Shown in pieces: positions 1-6,544 of a DNA stretch of 8,726 nucleotides. The notes under the pieces were generated by a model, which was given only the letters and a program-made list of their open reading frames with translations, was not told the DNA's origin and did not search any database. The DNA comes from Actinomycetes bacterium (lineage in GTDB: Bacteria > Actinomycetota > Acidimicrobiia > Acidimicrobiales > Acidimicrobiaceae): assembly GCA_021792075.1 (NCBI GenBank), contig JAJYVK010000050.1:1-8726 (forward strand). The letters run 5' to 3'. Position 1 is the stretch's first letter. Every line of letters starts with the position of its first letter. Both the position numbers and the translations under genes were made by a program.

Positions 1-7
1 TTTATCT

Positions 8-388
8 ATGATCTCCGAAAATGTGAATCAGAGAATACCCGCGTCTGAGCTGACATCGCTAGTGAAGTATTCCTCTGAGGGCCTGGTGCCGGCAATAATT
101 CAGGATAGGGAGTCCGGCTCGGTGCTGATGATGGCGTGGATGAACAAGGAGACGTTGGCCAAGACCATCGAGACTGGGAGAACATGGTTCTGGTCTCGTT
201 CCCGCAAGGAGCTGTGGGCAAAAGGCGAAACATCGGGAGACATACAGGTTGTTCTTGACATAGCAGTCGACTGCGATGGAGACACCCTGCTCATAGAGGT
301 GGATCAGAAGGGGAAAGGGGCCTGTCACACCGGTAATTTCAGCTGCTTCTATAGGGGAGTCGCTGAAATGTTCGAGAGTAGTACTTAG
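8..388 (+). CDS. hisI: Phosphoribosyl-AMP cyclohydrolase (histidine biosynthesis)
   Basis: This cytosolic enzyme hydrolyses the purine ring of phosphoribosyl-AMP, the third step of histidine synthesis. The 126-residue product is a stand-alone cyclohydrolase with no room for the HisE pyrophosphohydrolase domain. Visible family motifs are [16 protein letters not shown] (residues 62-77), the metal-binding DCDGDT (88-93), and a C-terminal [11 protein letters not shown] (105-115). Cys89, Cys106 and Cys113 match the zinc cysteines of the family, and the three Asp of DCDGDT match the magnesium site. The ATG at position 8 gives an N-terminus about 18 residues ahead of the usual LVPAIIQD block; the window starts too close to show its ribosome binding site. 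Its stop codon directly abuts the trpE start, so it is the visible head of a mixed his-trp transcription unit, probably following other his genes to the left (inference). Confidence 0.95.
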   Translation: MISENVNQRIPASELTSLVKYSSEGLVPAIIQDRESGSVLMMAWMNKETLAKTIETGRTWFWSRSRKELWAKGETSGDIQVVLDIAVDCDGDTLLIEVDQKGKGACHTGNFSCFYRGVAEMFESST

Positions 389-1936
389 ATGGGCTCCAGC
401 AGTTTCGACGATTTTGCCAGTGCGTATCGATCCGACAAAGGTTATCAGCTCATTCCTGTTTTTCGAGAGTATCTAGCTGACACGATTACTCCTGTATCGG
501 CATTTCTTGCGCTCGTCGGCTATGAGGGCCAGGGCTTTCTCCTCGAATCCGTGGAGAAGGGGGAGCGGTGGTCGCGATTCTCTTTTGTTGGAAGGAACAC
601 GCTTGCAGAGATATCGCTTGCCGATGGAAAGCTTGCAGTGAGATCTGATCTGGACCTTCCTGTGCCGATCGATTCAAAGGGATTCCTTTCGACGTTAGAG
701 TCGCTTCTTCAAAACATCTCCGCTGCTGGATTGAACAGCATTTCACCCTTGCATGCCGGGTTTGTCGGTTACATTGGATACGACGTAATTCGGGAGATCG
801 AGGAGTTGCCTCCTGCGCCGCCTGCCGAGAACGAGCTGCCTGACGCAATCATGCGGATGATAGGCGACATAGCCGTATTTGACCATTGGAAGCAGAAGAT
901 AATTCTGATTTCGAATGTTTTGGTTGGTCCGGAGACTTCAAAACAGGAGCTTTACTCAAAGTATCTCGAAGGCAATGCTCGGGTTAACGCTATGTCGGAT
1001 GAACTTGGCGGTTCGCAAGCTGGTTCGCTGAACTTCACTATCGATCCTGACGCAGGACCAGCCGAGGCTTCATCCTCCCTTTCGTCGCACGACTACGCCA
1101 CCGCTGTCAAGGTGGCACAGGAGTACATAGCTGCGGGTGACATCTTCCAGGTGGTGCTCTCAAAGCGGTTTTCGTTTGATCTTGGGGCTCACCCGTTGGA
1201 TTTCTATCGCGTACTTCGCCAGCTTAACCCGTCGCCATACATGTATTTGTTGAGATTTGGTTCGATCACAGTAGCCGGCTCTTCTCCTGAGCCGATGGTC
1301 AAAGTGGTGGGGGAGAGGGTAATTTCTCGACCGATTGCGGGAACGCGGCCTAGGGGTGGCTCCGATCTAGAGGATCAGGCGCTCGCGGCTGAACTCTTGG
1401 AGCATCCCAAAGAGGTTGCTGAGCACATAATGCTCGTAGACCTGGCTAGGAACGATGTCGGCAGGGTAGCTCGGTTCAATACCGAAGCTATGGACGAGCT
1501 GATGGTTCTCGAGCGCTATTCACACGTCATGCATATGACGTCACAGGTGTCGGCAGAAAAGAGACCGGACTGTAGCGCGATAGACGTTTTGCGAGCGACG
1601 CTACCCGCCGGAACAGTCTCCGGAGCGCCAAAGGTCAGGGCAATGGAGATAATCAGTGAGCTCGAACCAGTGAAGCGAGGGCCTTACGCCGGCCTGGTGG
1701 GCTACGTGGATTTCTCGGGAAATCTCGATGCCGCAATTGCGATCAGAACTTTATTTTGTGACAGCGAAGGGAGGTCGTTTATTCAGGCCGGAGCTGGAAT
1801 AGTTGCAGACTCGGATCCCGTTCTTGAGGACCTTGAGTGCTCCAACAAGGCCCGCGCGCTGTTGATCGCGGTCTCGGCAGCACGAAATTTTGGAGCATTG
1901 GACGAAGGTAAGGCTGACATGATGCCGTTGCTTTAA
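389..1936 (+). CDS. trpE: Anthranilate synthase component I
   Basis: This enzyme makes anthranilate from chorismate using ammonia delivered by a TrpG glutaminase subunit, the first committed step of tryptophan synthesis. The 515-residue product has the N-terminal component I domain followed by the chorismate-binding domain. The N-terminal LLES (51-54) is the tryptophan feedback site known in the family, so end-product inhibition is expected. The catalytic domain shows AAGDIFQVVLSKRF (248-261), PIAGTRPRG (315-323), LVDLARNDVGR (349-359), LPAGTVSGAPK (405-415) and a glycine-rich QAGAGIVADSDP (466-477). The Thr of PIAGT favours anthranilate synthase over aminodeoxychorismate synthase, which usually has Lys there. 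The start ATG touches the hisI stop (TAGATG); upstream is only a weak GAGAG about 10 nt away, which suggests translational coupling. No trpG is fused or adjacent. Confidence 0.96.
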   Translation: MGSSSFDDFASAYRSDKGYQLIPVFREYLADTITPVSAFLALVGYEGQGFLLESVEKGERWSRFSFVGRNTLAEISLADGKLAVRSDLDLPVPIDSKGFLSTLESLLQNISAAGLNSISPLHAGFVGYIGYDVIREIEELPPAPPAENELPDAIMRMIGDIAVFDHWKQKIILISNVLVGPETSKQELYSKYLEGNARVNAMSDELGGSQAGSLNFTIDPDAGPAEASSSLSSHDYATAVKVAQEYIAAGDIFQVVLSKRFSFDLGAHPLDFYRVLRQLNPSPYMYLLRFGSITVAGSSPEPMVKVVGERVISRPIAGTRPRGGSDLEDQALAAELLEHPKEVAEHIMLVDLARNDVGRVARFNTEAMDELMVLERYSHVMHMTSQVSAEKRPDCSAIDVLRATLPAGTVSGAPKVRAMEIISELEPVKRGPYAGLVGYVDFSGNLDAAIAIRTLFCDSEGRSFIQAGAGIVADSDPVLEDLECSNKARALLIAVSAARNFGALDEGKADMMPLL

Positions 1937-1987
1937 TGCCGGTGACTGCACGCAAAACTACTCTACATACACAGTGAAGGTGCTTAC

Positions 1988-2908
1988 ATGGATTCTGCTA
2001 TATGGCTTAGAGACGCTGAGGTATTGGTTTGTGACGGTGAGCAAGCGGCATGGTACCTGAATGGGCAGCTTTCAGTTAGTGTCGATTCCTTGGAGATAGG
2101 TAATGCCAAAAGGGCGTTGCTGCTCGAGCCCGACGGCTCATTGGTTGCACCCGTTGGGGTGAAAAGAAGAGGCGAGGCCGAGTTCGCGCTCTTTGTGCCC
2201 GTGGGGTCACAAGCGAAGGCCATGGAGAGACTTGAGCGGTTCCGACTCCGCACCAAGGTGTCATTCAGCACATCGGCGGGGTGTGTCGTCTTTCTCTCGG
2301 ACGGCGTTAGCGAAGGGTGCGAAGCTCTTGAAGAAGCGGTGATGGCACGAATACCGTCTGCAGCACCGGCCAGCTGCGTGGCGGTCGGGGGACTGTCGGT
2401 GGGCGAGCTCTACGGCGAGCTTTCTTGTGGCGACGCCGAGAGGCTATTGAGCGACATCGGATCATTGGATAACACGGATTTCTCGCGGATCATCTCTGGT
2501 CAACCGGAGTGGGGATCGGAAATCACGGGCGGGATGAACCCCACAGAGTTGGGGGAGACCTTCATTCACAGCAGAGCAGACTTTCAGAAGGGGTGTTACA
2601 CGGGGCAGGAGCTTATTGAAAGGGTGGACTCGAGAGGGTATAAGACGCCGAGGCATATGTCGAGCTTTATAGTAAGTGGTGATCCAGCGACACTGAGTTC
2701 CTTTGAGGAAAAGACATTCGAAGAGCAAGGACGGCCGGTGTACACTTTGACCTCGTATCAGTTTTGTCCTTCTTTCAACTGCGGCATCGGACTCGGGTTC
2801 GTCCATAGACTGGCGGGTGAGTTCCGCTCGAAGATGGAGTTCGATTCTGTGGAGATCGAAGCAATGGCCGTTGGCGAACTCGCCAAAGCCATTCGCGAGC
2901 GGCGATGA
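1988..2908 (+). CDS. ygfZ: YgfZ/GcvT-like folate-binding protein
   Basis: This 306-residue protein belongs to the YgfZ group of the GcvT-like fold. In Escherichia coli, YgfZ binds folate and supports maturation or repair of certain iron-sulfur proteins; it does not cleave glycine. The signature KGCYTGQE is complete at residues 201-208, with the key Cys at 203, and a G-x-N-P-T-E-L-G segment lies just before it (182-189). The N-terminal half (SVDSLEIGNAKRALLLEPDG, 31-50) matches the family's opening domain only loosely. The ATG at 1988 has GAAGG at 1976-1980, a good spacing of 7 nt. Gaps of 51 nt before and 74 nt after it contrast with the abutting genes around it. It has no known catalytic step in tryptophan synthesis, so the placement may reflect co-expression or insertion. 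The family call is firm; the cellular role here is inferred. Confidence 0.9.
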   Translation: MDSAIWLRDAEVLVCDGEQAAWYLNGQLSVSVDSLEIGNAKRALLLEPDGSLVAPVGVKRRGEAEFALFVPVGSQAKAMERLERFRLRTKVSFSTSAGCVVFLSDGVSEGCEALEEAVMARIPSAAPASCVAVGGLSVGELYGELSCGDAERLLSDIGSLDNTDFSRIISGQPEWGSEITGGMNPTELGETFIHSRADFQKGCYTGQELIERVDSRGYKTPRHMSSFIVSGDPATLSSFEEKTFEEQGRPVYTLTSYQFCPSFNCGIGLGFVHRLAGEFRSKMEFDSVEIEAMAVGELAKAIRERR

Positions 2909-2966
2909 GACCTCTTATTCACATGGCCAAATAGACATATAGTCAACTGTTTTGCTCTGGGGCAAA

Positions 2967-2985
2967 TAACATCTAAATGTAGATG
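2967..2985 (+). promoter_or_regulatory. Putative trpC leader element: -10-like box and start-codon inverted repeat
   Basis: TAACAT (2967-2972) fits TANNNT and lies 10 nt before the trpC ATG, the placement seen for leaderless genes in actinobacteria; the -35 region is poor. CATCTA (2970-2975) and TAGATG (2980-2985) form a perfect 6-bp inverted repeat with a 4-nt loop that includes the start codon. A start-stop ATG-TAG (2977-2982) directly precedes and is in frame with trpC. There is no Shine-Dalgarno. Any of these could be chance. Confidence 0.25.
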
Positions 2986-3771
2986 CCAACTTACTTAGAC
3001 AAGATCATCGCAGATCACAGAGAGCTTGCCGGTTCCGACACTCGGAAGACCAGTGATCTCATTTCTATTGCCCGGGATATGCCGCCATGTCTTGGGTTTA
3101 GGAAGTCGCTTGAGGGTGCGGGCGTTTCTATCATTGCCGAGATAAAGAGGAGATCGCCTTCCAAGGGTCCACTGAACGCGGAACTGGACCCTGCAGCTCA
3201 GGCAAAGTCTTACGAACTGAATGGCGCAAGCAGCATAAGCGTCCTGACGGACGAAAAATACTTTTCCGGTTCACTTGACGATCTGAGGCTTGTGAAGAAG
3301 AGCACACAAGTTCCGGTTTTGCGCAAGGACTTCACTGTGTGCGCAAATGACGTTCTTGACGCACGAGTGAACGGAGCCGATGCCATCTTGCTAATAGTCT
3401 CTGCATTATCGCAACAGGAGTTGGTGGAGCTGCAAGGTCTTGCCAGAGACGTTGGTCTCGATGTGCTTGTAGAGGTGCATGACGAATCGGAACTCGATCG
3501 AGCGAAGTTGGCTGGGGCGGACCTGGTTGGGGTGAACCAACGAGATCTCTATACGTTCGAAGTCGATTCCGGTAAGGCCATAGTGCTGGCGGAGCTGATT
3601 GAGCCAGCGGCTGTGAAGGTCTGCGAGTCGGGTATATCCTCGCCGAGTCAGATGAGCGCCCTTGCCAAGGCTGGTTACGACGCAGCTTTGGTTGGTGAGG
3701 CTCTGGTCAGGTCAATTGATCCTGGACATACCCTTGCGGAGCTTTTGCGAGCTGGTCGAGGCGATTTCTAG
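2983..3771 (+). CDS. trpC: Indole-3-glycerol-phosphate synthase
   Basis: This enzyme closes the indole ring, converting carboxyphenylamino-deoxyribulose phosphate to indole-3-glycerol phosphate. The 262-residue product is a single (beta/alpha)8 barrel of normal length. Recognised active-site segments in order are IAEIKRRSPSKG (51-62, Lys55), VLRKDFTV (112-119, the catalytic Lys115), LVEVHDESEL (162-171, Glu164), GVNQRDL (183-189, Asn185) and CESGI (214-218), then LVGEALVRS (236-244) at the phosphate-binding end. The GVNQRDL form with Gln, rather than the common NNRDL, resembles actinobacterial relatives as I remember them. There is no clear Shine-Dalgarno before the ATG; the upstream bases are AT-rich and include an ATG-TAG immediately before the start, so translation may be leaderless or coupled. 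It is not fused to trpF, unlike the enterobacterial bifunctional protein. Confidence 0.96.
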   Translation: MPTYLDKIIADHRELAGSDTRKTSDLISIARDMPPCLGFRKSLEGAGVSIIAEIKRRSPSKGPLNAELDPAAQAKSYELNGASSISVLTDEKYFSGSLDDLRLVKKSTQVPVLRKDFTVCANDVLDARVNGADAILLIVSALSQQELVELQGLARDVGLDVLVEVHDESELDRAKLAGADLVGVNQRDLYTFEVDSGKAIVLAELIEPAAVKVCESGISSPSQMSALAKAGYDAALVGEALVRSIDPGHTLAELLRAGRGDF

Positions 3772-4503
3772 ATGTTTGTCAAGATCTGTGGAATTACCAA
3801 TGCGAGCGATGCCTTGCTCTCGGTAGCTCTTGGCGCGGACGCGGTAGGTTTTGTCTTTGCGCCGTCATCGCGTCAGGTCAGCAAGGATCAGGTCAAAGAG
3901 ATAGTCAGGCAGCTTCCGTCGGAGATCGTGACCATTGGAGTCTTTGTGAATGAGCGACCTGAATCCGTCGTGAGGACTGTTCATGAGATCGGGCTGTCAG
4001 GCGCCCAGCTTCATGGATCCGAAGGCCCCAGCTCTGCGGAGTACGTGGCGGACAGAGTGCCGATCGTTTTGAAGGGGTTCTCGGGAGAAAGGCCTTCCCT
4101 CGAGAAGCTTTCTCGCTACAGCGTAAGCGCGGTGCTTGTGGATTCTGCAATCCCTGGTTCAGGTGCAAGTTTCGACTGGTCGCTTATCGAAGGGCTGTCT
4201 TCCAAGGTACGCTTGATTCTCGCAGGCGGGTTGAAACCGGAGAATGTAGAGGGCGCGATAAGGACCGTGAGGCCTTTTGGCGTCGACGTATCGTCTGGGG
4301 TGGAAGCAAAGTTGGGCAAGAAAGATCCGGCAAAGCTGAGGGCGTTCATCTCCAGGTCTCGAAGTGCGTTGTCGGAAGTGCATGGTGTTGCCATTGAGTC
4401 GGAATTGGGGATGAATCCGTTCATTCAGGATTTGATTGCACAGAGGACGGCACTATTGGAGCAGGAGTTCGACGGAGTGTTTGATTGGGAGGAAGAACTT
4501 TGA
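3772..4503 (+). CDS. trpF: Phosphoribosylanthranilate isomerase with C-terminal extension
   Basis: This enzyme catalyses the Amadori rearrangement of phosphoribosylanthranilate to the substrate of TrpC. The opening FVKICGITN carries the catalytic Cys6, and LVDSA (122-126) supplies Asp124 of the general acid. Further barrel motifs are GFVFAPSSR (26-34), [10 protein letters not shown] (150-159) and GVDVSSGVE (170-178). The usual isomerase is about 200-210 residues and ends soon after the [10 protein letters not shown] helix (184-193). This one runs to 243, with about 40 extra, mostly polar residues ending in an acidic tail (FDWEEEL). The start abuts the trpC stop (TAGATG), with GAGG at 3758-3761 about 10 nt upstream. 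Its last 4 nt overlap the trpB start. Many actinobacteria lack trpF and use bifunctional PriA instead, so a dedicated gene here is informative. Confidence 0.93.
   Translation: MFVKICGITNASDALLSVALGADAVGFVFAPSSRQVSKDQVKEIVRQLPSEIVTIGVFVNERPESVVRTVHEIGLSGAQLHGSEGPSSAEYVADRVPIVLKGFSGERPSLEKLSRYSVSAVLVDSAIPGSGASFDWSLIEGLSSKVRLILAGGLKPENVEGAIRTVRPFGVDVSSGVEAKLGKKDPAKLRAFISRSRSALSEVHGVAIESELGMNPFIQDLIAQRTALLEQEFDGVFDWEEEL
4488..4492 (+). promoter_or_regulatory. Shine-Dalgarno of trpB, fixing its TTG start
   Basis: GGAGG lies inside the 3' end of trpF, 7 nt before the TTG at 4500. This spacing supports TTG 4500 over the in-frame TTG at 4485, which precedes the motif, and over ATG 4509, which is 16 nt away. 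Confidence 0.7.
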
Positions 4504-5675
4504 GTGTCATGGGGCCACCTTCCGCGTCCGGCCGTTTTGGGGAATACGGAGGTCGCTATGTGCCGGAATCTCTGATACCTGCGTGTTTCGAGCTTGAAAG
4601 GGTGTTCACGGAGGCTTGGGCAGATCCTCAGTTTATTGCGGAGTACATGAGAATTCTGACGGAATATGGGGGGAGACCGACTCCGGTGACCGAGCTGCAT
4701 CGATTTTCGGAGCAGCTCGGCGTCAGAGTTCTTTTGAAGCGCGAGGATCTGGCGCATACAGGCAGTCATAAGATTAACAACGTTGTCGGACAGGCGCTTC
4801 TCACACGTCGCATGGGCAAGAAGAGGTTGATCGCAGAGACCGGAGCCGGTCAGCACGGTGTGGCCACTGCAACTGCGGCTGCGCTTCTTGGTTTGGAATG
4901 CGTCGTCTACATGGGCGAGACTGATATTTCTCGCCAAGCTTTGAATGTCTTTCGGATGAAATTGCTCGGTGCGTCTGTCATCTCGGTCACCTCGGGGTCG
5001 CGAACGCTCAAGGATGCCATCAATGAAGCGATGCGCGAATGGGTGGCCTCCGTCGATACTACGCATTATTGCATAGGGTCGGTTATGGGTCCGCACCCGT
5101 ATCCCTACATGGTGAGAGAGTTCCAGAGAATCGTGGGGGACGAGGCATATGTGCAGACCAAAGAGCTGCTCGGGGGAGAAGTCCCAGATTACGTGGTCGC
5201 TTGCGTAGGAGGAGGATCCAACGCCGCGGGGACATTTGCTGGTTTTGCAGACACCTCGGCGAAGTTGATCGGAGTAGAGCCCGAAGGCGGTGCAGCCATT
5301 AACAGGGGAATTCCCGGGGTGGTCCACGGGTCGCGTTCCAATCTGCTACAGGATGATGTCGGTCAGGTGCTCGAGGCTCACTCGATATCTGCGGGCCTTG
5401 ACTACCCTGGAGTTGGTCCTGAGCACTCCTATCTGGCTTCGATTGGGAGAGTCTCGTACGCGATGGCAAACGACAGCGAGGTCTTGAGTGCGCTGCAGTT
5501 GTTATCCAGGTTAGAGGGGATCATCCCTGCGCTCGAGCCAGCGCATGCAGTTGCCTACGTGATTCGTGAGGCCGGAAAGGAGATCCCGTTGGGTTCAACC
5601 GTTCTCGTGACTATGTCAGGTCGTGGAGACAAGGACGCGGAGTCTGTCGCACAGATACTAGGAGATAACATCTAG
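4500..5675 (+). CDS. trpB: Tryptophan synthase beta chain
   Basis: The PLP-dependent beta subunit condenses indole with serine to give tryptophan, and receives indole from the alpha subunit through a tunnel. From the TTG start the product is 391 residues, normal for the TrpB1 class that partners Trp[10 protein letters not shown] carries the Schiff-base lysine (Lys91). AETGAGQHG holds the catalytic glutamate (Glu113), and VGGGSNA (236-242) binds the PLP phosphate. C-terminal EPAHA and TMSGRGDKD blocks are also present. The start is chosen as TTG 4500 because GGAGG sits 7 nt upstream and the TTGA overlaps the trpF stop by 4 nt, a standard coupling arrangement; the conserved [12 protein letters not shown] begins about 11 residues in. 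ATG 4509 remains a possible start. The stop overlaps the trpA start by one base. Confidence 0.96.
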   Translation: MSVMGPPSASGRFGEYGGRYVPESLIPACFELERVFTEAWADPQFIAEYMRILTEYGGRPTPVTELHRFSEQLGVRVLLKREDLAHTGSHKINNVVGQALLTRRMGKKRLIAETGAGQHGVATATAAALLGLECVVYMGETDISRQALNVFRMKLLGASVISVTSGSRTLKDAINEAMREWVASVDTTHYCIGSVMGPHPYPYMVREFQRIVGDEAYVQTKELLGGEVPDYVVACVGGGSNAAGTFAGFADTSAKLIGVEPEGGAAINRGIPGVVHGSRSNLLQDDVGQVLEAHSISAGLDYPGVGPEHSYLASIGRVSYAMANDSEVLSALQLLSRLEGIIPALEPAHAVAYVIREAGKEIPLGSTVLVTMSGRGDKDAESVAQILGDNI

Positions 5676-6493
5676 TGGCAACGGAGCCGGTGGGAACTTT
5701 AGAAAAGGCGCTCTCGGACAAGAAGAGCGCCGGCCAAAAGATACTTGTGCCCTATGTGTGTGGCGGTCTGGGAGACTGGATCGAAACCATTCATGCGATC
5801 ACGGAGGCTGGGGCGGATGCCGTTGAGGTCGGGATTCCTTTTTCTGATCCGATAATGGATGGACCGACGATACAGGAGGCTTCCCAGAAGGCTTTGGAGG
5901 CGGGTGTCACTCCGTCGAGCATCCTTTCAGAGATTCGTCGTGCTGGTTTTTCCATTCCTATAGCTGTGATGACCTATTACAACATCATCCACCATGCTGG
6001 TCATGATCGATTTGCGAAGGTGCTTGCCGACTGCGGGGTTGCTGCATCAATCATTCCGGATCTTCAGCTTGACGAGGCAACAGATTGGATTCGAATTGCC
6101 GATGAGAACAGGGTCGAAAACGTTATGCTTGCCGCCCCATCGACGCATCCTGATCGGCTTCGACGCCTTGCCGAGAGTTCCCGCGGATTCGTGTACGGAG
6201 TAGGATTAATGGGGGTTACAGGAGAACGATCATCGTTGGCGGGCTCCGCTTCTGAGATAGCTCGGAGACTTAAGGAGTGCACGGATAAGCCTGTTCTTGT
6301 GGGGGTCGGGGTCTCAAATGCTGTTCAGGCGGCAGAGGTGTCGCAGGTCTCTGATGGCGTCATCGTCGGCTCTGCGCTCATCAGACGCCTGCTCAACGGC
6401 GGTGGTCCGCAGACTGCTTTTGAATTTGTTCGCGAGCTGCGCAAGGGTTTGGACGCCGTTCCTGACAGCCACTTAGGAAAGTCCGGATTCTAA
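5675..6493 (+). CDS. trpA: Tryptophan synthase alpha chain
   Basis: The alpha subunit cleaves indole-3-glycerol phosphate to indole and glyceraldehyde 3-phosphate inside the alpha2-beta2 complex. The 272-residue product has both catalytic acids: Glu51 in VEVGIPFSDP (50-59) and Asp62 in MDGPTIQ (61-67). It also has MTYYN (99-103), and YGVGLMGVTGERS (174-186) in the flexible-loop region, with a VGVGVSN phosphate-binding strand following. The N-terminal VPYVCGGLGDW replaces the commoner form with AGDPD, which I associate with some actinobacterial enzymes. Start is GTG at 5675, sharing its G with the trpB TAG stop; AGGAG at 5660-5664 lies 10 nt upstream. It is the last gene of the unit and is followed by a terminator candidate. 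Confidence 0.96.
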   Translation: MATEPVGTLEKALSDKKSAGQKILVPYVCGGLGDWIETIHAITEAGADAVEVGIPFSDPIMDGPTIQEASQKALEAGVTPSSILSEIRRAGFSIPIAVMTYYNIIHHAGHDRFAKVLADCGVAASIIPDLQLDEATDWIRIADENRVENVMLAAPSTHPDRLRRLAESSRGFVYGVGLMGVTGERSSLAGSASEIARRLKECTDKPVLVGVGVSNAVQAAEVSQVSDGVIVGSALIRRLLNGGGPQTAFEFVRELRKGLDAVPDSHLGKSGF

Positions 6494-6504
6494 AAGCTTG
6501 TGCG

Positions 6505-6544
6505 GTAGCCGTCTGTTTAATCGCTGGCGGCTGCAGCCTTTTTT
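6505..6544 (+). terminator. Terminator candidate after trpA
   Basis: GTAGCCG (6505-6511) can pair with CGGCTGC (6528-6534), 7 bp including one G-U pair, around a 16-nt loop. A run of six T (6539-6544) follows after AGCC. It sits 12 nt past the trpA stop, as expected for a rho-independent terminator of the trp unit. The right arm and T-run lie inside the 3' end of the convergent sqr-like gene. On the minus strand the same stem is followed by TTTT only about 9 nt later, so activity in that direction would be weak. Stability was not computed. Confidence 0.5.

Noticed and set aside
1538..1545. TGACGTCA palindrome inside trpE
   Set aside because: It falls within conserved coding sequence (around HMTSQVS) and is a common 8-mer by chance.
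4387..4416. [10 protein letters not shown] in the TrpF tail resembling a class II aldolase motif
   Set aside because: A single short similarity with no other aldolase feature; taken as coincidence.
4485..4499. Upstream TTG start for trpB
   Set aside because: It precedes the GGAGG signal, which would then lie inside the gene. TTG 4500 has proper spacing and the standard 4-nt overlap.
4425..5327. 300-codon open frame on the minus strand opposite trpF/trpB
   Set aside because: It lies entirely antisense to well-supported trpB and the end of trpF. Its product is rich in Arg, Ser, His and Cys with no recognisable domain, as expected of a shadow frame.
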